Below are positions 32,080 through 40,697 of a DNA stretch of 46,880 nt, piece by piece (position 1 is the first letter of the stretch; the number at the start of each line of letters is the position of its first letter). Source of the DNA: Cymbomonas tetramitiformis (lineage: Eukaryota; Chlorophyta; Pyramimonadophyceae; Pyramimonadales; Pyramimonadaceae); assembly GCA_001247695.2 (NCBI GenBank), contig LGRX02034528.1, positions 1 through 46,880 of the forward strand. Reading direction: 5' to 3'. Below the pieces are notes generated by a model. The model had not been told where the DNA came from, made no database searches, and saw only the letters and a program-made list of their open reading frames with translations. The translations under genes were made by a program, and so were the position numbers.

Positions 32080-32639
32080 TGTAACAAACCCCGGCTTTTC
32101 ATGGTACCGCGTTGGGTTTGTCCAGCTGGTGACACATTGTGACACAGGTGTGACGTACGCATGACAGATTATCGTATGTGGCACTGGCGATGCAGACTGC
32201 TGATGACAGTTTATGGCTGGTTTCAGATGTGACACAGAATGTAGAGCAGGGCTCTATATCGGTTTGGTTGTTCGGTATCGATACAATCCGATATCCGAAA
32301 AACGGTATCGATAATCGGCACAATCGATAAATAATCGATTACTTGGACATTTATATGTATTTTGTTATAAATTAAATATGGAACACCAAAACCTGCACAA
32401 TCGATAGTTAGACATTGCAATCCGATAATCGGCGATAAATACGATATATCGATAGTATCGGTTATCGGAAATATCGATATAGAGCCTTGATGTAGAGTAC
32501 AGCCGATGGTGCATGTGGCAGATGTTTGGATGACGACTGACGACGTGGGCACGATCGTAGGAGGCGGTGAGATAATGTGACACAGGTGGTGGTCGCGCAG
32601 AGGTGAGAGCGCGACGCGCGGACAGGGGACTGGTAGTTT
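32080..32639 (+). mobile_element. Older LTR-like copy, split by a MITE
   Basis: TGTAACAAAC at 32080 starts about 90 bases that match 32640-32735 (shared: CGGCTT(T/C)TCATGGTACCGCG, then GGGTTTGT(C/T)CAGCTGGTGACAC). This unit is interrupted at 32247-32489 by a terminal-repeat element and ends where the second copy begins. It looks like a truncated or solo LTR of a related, older element next to the full element. Confidence 0.5.
32247..32489. mobile_element. hAT-type MITE with 8-bp target duplication
   Basis: A 243-base, AT-rich, non-coding element. It starts CAGGGCTCTATATCG and ends CGATATAGAGCCTTG (inverted termini with one mismatch) and is flanked by perfect ATGTAGAG duplications at 32239-32246 and 32490-32497. 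CA(G/A)GG ends with an 8-bp duplication are the hAT signature. The interior is rich in ATCGAT-type palindromes. No transposase is seen, so it would be non-autonomous. Confidence 0.8.
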
Positions 32640-33165
32640 TGTAACAAACGCCGGCTTCTCATGGTACCGCGCCGGGTTTGTTCAGCTGGTGACACGCATG
32701 ACAGTGGTGACAGCATGACAGGCTTTACGAAGATGACCATCTGTGAGATGCAGACTTGTCAGAGAAGATATAGTCACCATCAGGTGACCAGGGAATGATA
32801 AGACGAAGATGGCAGTGACTCCTTTGCCGCTGACGTGTCAGTCAGAATGCGGTAAACGGTAACATTGTTAGAGCTGGCATGGGATAATGACTTTCCATTG
32901 GCCGGATGAAGATTTAAGGGCTAGAACCCGTTACAGTTTTGGGAAATGTGACAGGACATTGAGATATAAGTAGACTCTGACCGAAGGTCAGGCTAGTGGA
33001 CTCATTATTGTTTTGCCTTCGCAAGTACTAGGTGGCTGTTCGCGTGCCGGTGCTAGAGTGCTAAGACAGTTCTGCTCACAGCTTTTGTACACACAATAAT
33101 TCGTGTTTTGTGATATAATATCAATTTTGACGGATATATTTTACTGCTGTTTTCATACTTTTTCA
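32640..33165 (+). repeat. Putative 5' LTR (3' boundary uncertain)
   Basis: Starts TGTAACAAAC, repeats the older copy at 32080, and contains many GTGACA/TGACAC motifs in its first 250 bases (possible enhancer repeats). The right boundary is a guess near TTTTCAAAACA (33164); no convincing tRNA-complementary site follows. Confidence 0.45.
32963..32970 (+). promoter_or_regulatory. TATA-like box in the putative LTR
   Basis: GATATAAG, about 320 bases after the LTR start, with CCATTGG about 70 bases upstream (near 32896). Transcription would then begin near 32990-33000 and include the hairpin leader. Confidence 0.4.
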
Positions 33166-33280
33166 AAACAATAATGTCCTGCGCGGAGCGGCTTTTTATT
33201 TCAGTGTTAATCCGGAAGTGAAGGCCCTTTGGCGAGAAGTCAGCAGCAGTTGAAAGAGCGGATTCGGAAGTCAAGCGACT

Positions 33281-34711
33281 CCAGGGGCACCCACGGTGCA
33301 CTGGCGGAACCTTTTTCTTCCCTGAACTTGGTGGTACTTGCACTGAAAGAGCTTCCAGTGACGGCGGCGACGGATCAGCTTTGAATTCACTAGTCATGAG
33401 CGGTCTCCTTCTGCACAGTGATATGCTCAACACCTTGTTCTTCAGCGAATCCAGGGGCACCCCTGGTGCACTGGCCTAGCTGCTGACAGGTGTCCTCCAG
33501 TTTTGAGCTAATCAGCACGGCATGAGCTTGGGCGGCGACGGCGACAAAGTTAATCAGCAGTTAATGTACACCTGGATGAGCAGCTCTCAGTGGTTCTTTC
33601 AGCTGACCACCTTGCTTGAAGTGAATCCAGGGGCACCCCTGGTGCACTGGCTTAACTGAAAGGCAGGTGTGTGTCACCTGGGAGCGAATCAGCAGCGGCA
33701 TCTGCCCTGTCTTACCGGCTAAGAGTGGATCAACAGCTGATGTGCACCTTGATGAACTATCTTCCAGTGGGCTCTCCAGCTGGCCACCTTGTCTGAAGTG
33801 AATCCAGGGACACCCCTGGTGTACTGGCTTAGCTGAAAGGCAGGTGTGCTTGGCCTGTGAGCTAATTAGCGGCGACATCTGCTTTTATTTACCAGCGAAG
33901 AAGTGGATCAGCAGTGAATCACTGCTCTATGTCTGGAACTGCAACTTACGGTTTCTTGGGCAGCTCCACTTTGTCTGACGGTTAATCCAGGGACACCCCT
34001 GGTGTACTGGCCTAAGCCTGAAGCAGAGGAAGAGCTTGCTAGAGGACTGGCAGCAGCATCAACTCTGAAGGCGACAACTGAGTGGTCTATTCCCTGGTGT
34101 GACACAGTGACCTGGTGGATTCATAGTTAATTACGTTTCCAGTCTGGAGTGCTGCTCACTACTGGAGTGACCTTCTGCTGCCTTATCACGATGTGTTGGA
34201 GAATTCTTCGATCCTTTCTACAGTATTGGTCAGCCGGTGAGGCCCTCGTGTCACGGGCCACCTTCTGAATCAACAGTAGTGCTGCGAATCCAGGGTGCTC
34301 AGCACACTGGCTTAGCTTCCAACTTTGTCAGCGACCTGGTACTTGTTTATTGGACTGGACTGGGGAGTGAGCTTACATGCCAGCCATGGTTTCCTTGATT
34401 AGCAGTGGTGTTGTGAATCCAGGGGTGCTCAGCACACTGGCCTAGCTCACACCGCTGCATATCAGTGCTATTTCTTGGTGTTGTGGAGTTGCCCTCACTG
34501 TCATTGTGCTCTTGATGAACTCTGGCCCAGCTAATCCAGAAGTGCTCAGCACACTGGCCCAGCTTTAATTTTCCTCGCACGAATACTCTGCATCTGCTGC
34601 TGATTCAGAGCGCTGAAGCACAGTGCTGGACCTTTAGGCATTCGCTGCCCACACGCGTTTCGTTCTTTCACTTGTTCAGCAAGGCGAATCCAGGGGCACT
34701 CAGTGCACTGG
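33281..34711 (+). repeat. Array of nine covarying hairpins in the retroelement leader
   Basis: Elements at 33281-33304, 33451-33474, 33627-33650, 33804-33827, 33987-34010, 34290-34310, 34419-34440, 34536-34557 and 34690-34711. All have outer stem CCAG/CTGG, usually preceded by AAT and followed by C(C/T)TAGC or similar. Inner stem and loop vary: GCACC-NNN-GGTGC (copies 1-3), ACACC-CCT-GGTGT (4-5), GTGC-TCA-GCAC (6-8), GCAC-TCA-GTGC (9). The paired changes keep the fold. Spacing is about 175 bases in the first half and 117-154 in the last three intervals; the units also share weaker flanking similarity. The array sits between the LTR and the Gag start, where packaging, dimerisation or translation signals of retroelements lie. 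No plus-strand frame runs through it. Confidence 0.8.
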
Positions 34712-34925
34712 CCTGAGCCAGTCTGAGTCAAGCCTCCAGTCTACTGGGGAACGAGCTTTGCGCTGAGAGGGGGGACTCGCCCTTGGTCCCGTTGACTGAG
34801 CATCAACACAGTACTTCACCACGGAGGGAGAGGCAGAGCCAAGCGCTGCCTCTGTCCATTCCAGAGAACGTGAGGCACGACGGCTGGCACGAGGGCGGGC
34901 CAGTCAGGACCTTGACACGGAGTAT

Positions 34926-37900
34926 ATGAGCGCAGAGGGGTCGGGCTCAGAAACCACTCCCTCCGCACCGTCATCTCCAGCAGCAACAGCGCTAGAAGCA
35001 ACAGCACTCGCAGCAGCAGTAGTAGCCTCAGCGCCTGCAAACCAGTTTCTCTTTGCGTTTGACGACGTAGACGAGATGGATCACTATGAGAAGGAGAGCC
35101 ACTCACTTGACAAGGAAGACGTCAGACTCCAGTACACCGGTAGTAAGAGTGAGGACAGAGCGCTCTTCATCAGGCGTTTCGTGGACATGGTGGCGAAAGT
35201 CCAGCGGGCTTTTGAGGCCAGGAAGCGTAGGTACATGAAGTCAGCATCTTACCATGCGCTCAGTCAGCAGCAGAAGGAGGCCTTCGCTGGGTCCAGACCA
35301 GACTACAGATCATTGTGGGACAGCATACCATCGTTTCTAGCAGGGGATGACCATTCCACCTCAGTCGCTTATGACTGGTGGTGCGCTGCCTACCCGAAGA
35401 ATGGCGTCATGGCTTCACACGCTTGCCATGTCCTGAAGGACGTTACCATGAGAGATGCCTACCAGGGATCTGTGCGTTGTGCTCAGCCTCCTTTTCATGA
35501 GCTGGCGCCAGGGTCAACCTGGGCAGTTTGTAAGGTGTTCGAGGAGGGTGATGAGGATGGCGAGGCGTCTGATGAGTGGGCAGGCGAGGGAACCTCCACG
35601 AGGGGTCTCACGGGGCCAGATGGCACTGAAGATTCTCACTACTCTTGGGCCTTGAGGGCGTTCGTTGCAGAGCTCGAAGCTAAATTCTTGATGAAGGGCA
35701 CCAAAGAGAAGGAAGATCTCTTGATCGCCAAGCCGCAGACCAACGAGCAGGACGGCCTCGCTTACGTGAAGAGCTGTCGTCGCAGGGAGGCAGCTCTCAA
35801 CACCGGCAGGAGGGTGGAGGACTCCGTCGTCAGGCAGAACATCGAGGAATGCATTAAGGGCCTGCGCATCAAAGAATATCGAGATCGCGTGTCCGAGCAG
35901 CTGCGTGTCAGCCATCCTGCCCCCAACAGGGTTACTTGGGAGGACCTCGAGGTGATCGTGGAGGTGCAGGACAAGCTCAAGAACGATGCAGAGGCTTGGG
36001 CCCTCACACTGCAGCAGGAGCTGGTTCGCAGGCTCAACTGCGTGTACTCCTGCTTCGAGGCCAGGCAGATGGGGCTTGACCTGTCTGCGCTGGTATCAGC
36101 CATGAGGCGCTCGGGTTCTGCCTCCAAGACTGGGGACAGACGCAGGGACCCCAAGAAGAAGGAGCAGGCACAGCATGGTGGAGACGACGCCAAGAAGCCC
36201 GTGAGGGAAGCGAACAATGCCGAGCGTCAGAAACCTTCTTACAGCAAGGTGCCACCACCTGATGTTTCGAAGAAGTTTCAGTGTGACTGGTGCTTCACGC
36301 GCCTGCCCCACTCTCCAGAGCGCTGCTACACGGGGTGTCGTGATGCCCGGGTGCCGCCCAACTTCCATAAGGACAGGCAGAACTCCAAGTGGCCAGACGA
36401 GGTTAAGAATGCCCAGATGCGCGCCTACAACATCGCACACCGCTTCGATAAGCACAAGATGGGGATCACCACCAAGGAGTGGCTTAAGCTCCCGGAGGCC
36501 AAGCAGAAGCAGCCACAGCAGCAGCAGCAGCAGCAGCAGCAAGTGGCTGCCAGTGCCGAGGTTAAGGAGAAACTCGCCGCAGAATTGTCAGGCCTCCAGG
36601 CAGGGTCACCTCCAAAGGATGACAAGATCGCCGATGCACAGGCCCGATCAGAGGCCAGCGATGCGGAGACCGAGTACGACTCCAACTTCACCCAACAGGC
36701 TGAATACGAGGAGGATGAGCAGGACTGCCCTGCTGGGGGTGGTTTGGAAGGTGGTCATGGTGTTGGCATCGATCACGCACCGAGTCTCCAGGCCAGCGCC
36801 GCTGTCGCCTTGGGCAGCACTCAGCAGATGCGGGGCTTCCAGGTCAAGACGCCGGAGGAGTTCGACAGGGCCGCTCAGGTGCCTAGGGCCGTCCCTCCCG
36901 ACGTACTCAGCAGGAAGGTCCACCTGTTGGCATCCAATCTTCGCAGCTCCGTGCGTGCCTGCTCGCAGATTGCTGCCATCCTGATATCCCAGAACGCCAT
37001 CGATCTCCCGAAGGACATCGAGAACCTTTTGGCGCTGGAGGAGCTCATGGGCAAGGATCCGAATGATGCAACCGAACAGCCCACCGAGGTCAATGAGCAT
37101 GAGTTGGAAGACACGCACGCCACAGCGACGCAAGGAGTAAGAAGGGAAGCAGACAGTTCAGGACATCGTGCAACCGAGGAGGTGCCATTGGACGAGATGC
37201 CCAACGGGGTGGTCGACAGCGCCGCCGCTCGATGTGCAGCTGCTGCCTACGTGGACGATCTGGGGGTGGTTGACTTCAGTGACCATGGACATGTGCGAGC
37301 TGGTACCATCAAGACCTCCGCCTACGACGCACTGAGGGCAAAGATGACGCAGCATCTGACCGACGAGCAGGTGCTATTGATGGCTCAAGTTCAGCCCATC
37401 TGCAAGTTGCAGAATGCCACTCTATATGAGGGGCTTGCGCTGGTGTCATCCGGTGGCGAGCTTATGCTGTACCGGGCAATCCTCATGGACACCGGCGCCA
37501 ACTGTAACATCATCTCGATCTCTGTTGTGAGGCGGCTGGGTCTCACAATTTATGAAGCCACCACCGGCGCCAAGGTCACCAGATGTGACAACAGTCCCAC
37601 AAAGTTCACCCATTATTGCTACGTGGACGTCATTTTGGCTGCGGGCACGCCGCACATGACGCTTCACCGGTTGTACGCCTTCGTGACCTTCGAGGCTGAG
37701 AACTCCTGGGACCTGTTGATAGGCACTGGGCCGCTGAAGAACTCCCTGATGATTGACATCAAGTTGGGAAGTTGCGTGGCCGTGTCGCATGCACCGAAGG
37801 TTTTGGGCATGGATGCTGAGGTGGTTCTTCCGCTGGTCGACATGACGACACCCAAGCGTCCTCACCAGCCCAGGAGGTTGGACCCGGTGGTATGTTTACA

Positions 37901-40697
37901 ATCGGAGATCTTTGGGCATGAAACGGAGTGCAAATGGCTGGGGTGCCCACCCTCGGGCACGAGGGAGGAGAGATTTGCTGCCTCTGGGATTCGGTCTGAG
38001 CACATCCTTGACGGTGATGAGTCGCCGGTGGGGTCACCGATGCCTTCGTCAGGGCCATCTGCTGCGCCCCCTAGACCCCGAGTCGCCACACGCGCAGAGG
38101 TCGAGGCGGCATCTCGCGTTCACACGTGTTCGCTTGAAGGAGGCCGAAGGAGCTACCTGGCGTCGCTGACGTCCGTCGAACTGGCAGGGTCAGAGCGCAT
38201 GCTTGCGCAACTTTACGCAGCACCAAACCCCTGGGTGGGTGGGCGCACGAAGTGGATTACCGATAGCCAGTTGACCGGGGGTCGTCCACCTCTGGGCGCT
38301 GATCTTGACCACAACTGGGCGGACCAGAGACTGTACCTGGACCGGCACCATGTGGCGCGTCTTTGCCGCATCCTTCAGGAGCTCCCTGAGGACGTGCCAG
38401 CTAGACCTTCCCAGGAGCATGTCTGCGTGGAGTTCGTCCGCTGCCTCGAGCAGAAGTGGGTGATGGTGGAACAGCTGTTGCCCCCTAACTGGCTGTATGT
38501 GGACCAGAAGTTGGATCACGACGAGGATAATGACTGTTGGGTGCTCAAGGGGAGCTATATGACACACGTGCCATCCCTTGCCAACAAGCAAGACGTCGTC
38601 AAGCCCAGGGAAGAAGGCCGAGCGCTCGATAGCCTCAACTCAATCCAGCGACTGCAGCACACGCTCCAGGAGCTGTTTACATACCCCAGCGGTGAGGTCG
38701 CTGGCACCCTCATGTGGGATCTGAAGGAGCGTGTCCTCTGTGTACAACCAAGTACAGCCACGCAGCACCTCGAGCTGCTGCGCTGCACGCTGGATCATGC
38801 GCGAGTGTACAACAGTGAGGAGTTGCTGGGTGAGCTTCAGCTCCCTCATTGGTACGAGAGCGCTGGTGTTTGGACATACCAGCTGCTCAGGTACCTCCGC
38901 CCGGTGGACATAGAGTCCCTCTCGACTGGCGTCCTCCAACAGTATGATCTATATGGCAGCTTGGCGCCACCTCTGGAGCTCATCGTTCTGGGTTCGAGCA
39001 CCAAGTACTACCCGGTGGGAGATGGTCTTGGGGGAACTGGTAGGGTGTTCTCCCAGAATGCCGCTGCTCAAGAGTACGTGCGCTTGGGGGAGATGAGGAA
39101 GATGCTCAAGGCATCCAACACCAGGCGGCAGGGCCAAGAGGCGCTCAATGCAGATGCGCAGCGTAGGCCACCACCGCCCAACAACTTGGCCAACTTCAGG
39201 CTCACCAAGCGAGCCCCTGCGCAGCCACCTGCTCCTGCCGCGGGAGCAGGACCATCCCGGGCTGTCGCAGGGCCATCTCGCGCCAGGTCGAGCAGCCACT
39301 CGCCACCTCGTTCGTCGCAGAGTGCACGACCATCTCAAGCTGTCGCGGGGCCGTCTCGGGCCAGGCCCAGTGGCCATTCGCCATCTCGCTTCGCGCGCAT
39401 GGCGTACGCTCGCACTCCGTCGCCTTCATCCAGCGGCCATGAGACCGAGGATTTGGTGTCGTCAGATCTTGACAGCAGCCCTCCTCGTAGGAGGTCGCCC
39501 TCCGCATCGTCTGCCATGACCAACGCTGGCTCGTGGGCGAACTCTTTCCGTGTTCCGCGTGGCTCCCCGTCAATTTCTTCGGGAGGCCCACCTCCTACGC
39601 CTCCGAGTCCGCCGAGGGCGGGTCCTCTGCCTCGGGCTCCTGGGTGGGTGCCTCCGTCCCCAACAGAGTCAGATTACGACGCTACACAAATGGCCACAGC
39701 ATCTGGTCACTCGTTGCGCCAATTCCTGTCCGTGGAGGAGGTGGAAGCCTTGAAGGATCGTCGCAACCTCACTGTCTTCATAATACGGTTTCGCGTAACG
39801 GACTATGATCAGTGCAGGCAACGGCGCATCATGTACCAGCTCGGCGTCTGCAACCAGGAGCGGGGTCTCAGGATGCGGAGGCGTCCAGGCATCACCAGCC
39901 AAGTCGAAAGGAAGCACAACAAGACCATCGCGTGCGGTGACAAGGGCTGGCGTCTCCCTCTTGGGGGACAAACTAAGTCTTCCGGCCTCCTGGAGGCCAT
40001 GACTTCAGCCTGGGCTGATTTGTCGCAACGTGACGCGGGGCACAGGTTGCCGGGGGGTCATGCGCGGAACGTCGCGTTCGCGCTGTGCAAGTACGTGGAG
40101 ATTGAAGCGGCGCATGTGCTGCGCTGCATGGCGCATCCGGGTGCCACGCCCGTGTACTACATCTTCTTGGAGGACGAGCGGTGTCTTTCTTGGCAAGCTG
40201 AGTTCACGAATGAGTACTTCGAGCGAGACGACCGGAAGTTCACTTCCTTGCAATGGGGGACCAGGCATTCGGCCGCGCCATGGTTGATGCCAGCCCTGGG
40301 GGCCTTGGAGGCGCTGCGTCTTCCGCCGCCGCCGCCGCCACCGCCCGCCCGTCAGGCTCACGTGGCCGAGCGACCCAAGCACATGGATGCGGCTTCACGG
40401 AGGAATGTGCACGAGGTTCGAGACCCCCCTGCTCGTAGACAGTCAGGCGCAGGCGGCGCTGCACGCGCATCTGCCCCTGCTGTGGATCGCCATGGGGCCG
40501 CTACCCATGTCGTTCCTGCACCAAGGGATTCCAGGATACCGGCCGGTCTCACGTCGCGGTGTCCTCCTTCTCCAGCTTCGATATGCAGCGCGGAGACGCA
40601 GGCGTTTCAACGCCACACGGACGAACAGCGTGAGGCGCAGAGGCAGGCGCATTTTCAGCAGGGCTCCCCGGGCGCAGCGGGCGGGTGGCCCTGGTGA
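34926..40697 (+). CDS. Giant Gag plus aspartic protease polyprotein
   Basis: 1923 residues from ATG 34926, far longer than usual Gypsy Gag. Residues about 235-330 resemble the Gag capsid region (SWALRAFVAELEAKFLMKG, then IEECIKGLRIKEYRDRV). A Cys/His cluster, CDWCFTRLPHSPERCYTGC, lies near 452-470 in the zinc-knuckle position but is atypical. A poly-Gln run lies near 530. The retropepsin motif is LMDTGANCNIIS with catalytic Asp855 (codon 37488). After the protease come about 900 residues not seen in standard elements: an unknown block (about 1080-1430), a Ser/Pro/Arg-rich duplicated part (GPSRAVAGPSRAR and similar, about 1438-1640) and a second globular-looking block (about 1655-1820). It ends in GSPGAAGGWPW and overlaps the next frame (open from 40634). 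Cytoplasmic particle assembly is the expected role. Confidence 0.8.
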   Translation: MSAEGSGSETTPSAPSSPAATALEATALAAAVVASAPANQFLFAFDDVDEMDHYEKESHSLDKEDVRLQYTGSKSEDRALFIRRFVDMVAKVQRAFEARKRRYMKSASYHALSQQQKEAFAGSRPDYRSLWDSIPSFLAGDDHSTSVAYDWWCAAYPKNGVMASHACHVLKDVTMRDAYQGSVRCAQPPFHELAPGSTWAVCKVFEEGDEDGEASDEWAGEGTSTRGLTGPDGTEDSHYSWALRAFVAELEAKFLMKGTKEKEDLLIAKPQTNEQDGLAYVKSCRRREAALNTGRRVEDSVVRQNIEECIKGLRIKEYRDRVSEQLRVSHPAPNRVTWEDLEVIVEVQDKLKNDAEAWALTLQQELVRRLNCVYSCFEARQMGLDLSALVSAMRRSGSASKTGDRRRDPKKKEQAQHGGDDAKKPVREANNAERQKPSYSKVPPPDVSKKFQCDWCFTRLPHSPERCYTGCRDARVPPNFHKDRQNSKWPDEVKNAQMRAYNIAHRFDKHKMGITTKEWLKLPEAKQKQPQQQQQQQQQVAASAEVKEKLAAELSGLQAGSPPKDDKIADAQARSEASDAETEYDSNFTQQAEYEEDEQDCPAGGGLEGGHGVGIDHAPSLQASAAVALGSTQQMRGFQVKTPEEFDRAAQVPRAVPPDVLSRKVHLLASNLRSSVRACSQIAAILISQNAIDLPKDIENLLALEELMGKDPNDATEQPTEVNEHELEDTHATATQGVRREADSSGHRATEEVPLDEMPNGVVDSAAARCAAAAYVDDLGVVDFSDHGHVRAGTIKTSAYDALRAKMTQHLTDEQVLLMAQVQPICKLQNATLYEGLALVSSGGELMLYRAILMDTGANCNIISISVVRRLGLTIYEATTGAKVTRCDNSPTKFTHYCYVDVILAAGTPHMTLHRLYAFVTFEAENSWDLLIGTGPLKNSLMIDIKLGSCVAVSHAPKVLGMDAEVVLPLVDMTTPKRPHQPRRLDPVVCLQSEIFGHETECKWLGCPPSGTREERFAASGIRSEHILDGDESPVGSPMPSSGPSAAPPRPRVATRAEVEAASRVHTCSLEGGRRSYLASLTSVELAGSERMLAQLYAAPNPWVGGRTKWITDSQLTGGRPPLGADLDHNWADQRLYLDRHHVARLCRILQELPEDVPARPSQEHVCVEFVRCLEQKWVMVEQLLPPNWLYVDQKLDHDEDNDCWVLKGSYMTHVPSLANKQDVVKPREEGRALDSLNSIQRLQHTLQELFTYPSGEVAGTLMWDLKERVLCVQPSTATQHLELLRCTLDHARVYNSEELLGELQLPHWYESAGVWTYQLLRYLRPVDIESLSTGVLQQYDLYGSLAPPLELIVLGSSTKYYPVGDGLGGTGRVFSQNAAAQEYVRLGEMRKMLKASNTRRQGQEALNADAQRRPPPPNNLANFRLTKRAPAQPPAPAAGAGPSRAVAGPSRARSSSHSPPRSSQSARPSQAVAGPSRARPSGHSPSRFARMAYARTPSPSSSGHETEDLVSSDLDSSPPRRRSPSASSAMTNAGSWANSFRVPRGSPSISSGGPPPTPPSPPRAGPLPRAPGWVPPSPTESDYDATQMATASGHSLRQFLSVEEVEALKDRRNLTVFIIRFRVTDYDQCRQRRIMYQLGVCNQERGLRMRRRPGITSQVERKHNKTIACGDKGWRLPLGGQTKSSGLLEAMTSAWADLSQRDAGHRLPGGHARNVAFALCKYVEIEAAHVLRCMAHPGATPVYYIFLEDERCLSWQAEFTNEYFERDDRKFTSLQWGTRHSAAPWLMPALGALEALRLPPPPPPPPARQAHVAERPKHMDAASRRNVHEVRDPPARRQSGAGGAARASAPAVDRHGAATHVVPAPRDSRIPAGLTSRCPPSPASICSAETQAFQRHTDEQREAQRQAHFQQGSPGAAGGWPW

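Noticed and set aside
33281..34711. The leader array as a protein-coding repeat on the minus strand (peptides like QGCPWI)
   Set aside because: The units fall in different frames with stops and unequal spacing, while stem pairing is what is conserved.
33281..34711. CRISPR-like array
   Set aside because: Short imperfect repeats of varying sequence, spacers of very unequal length that resemble one another, and eukaryotic context.
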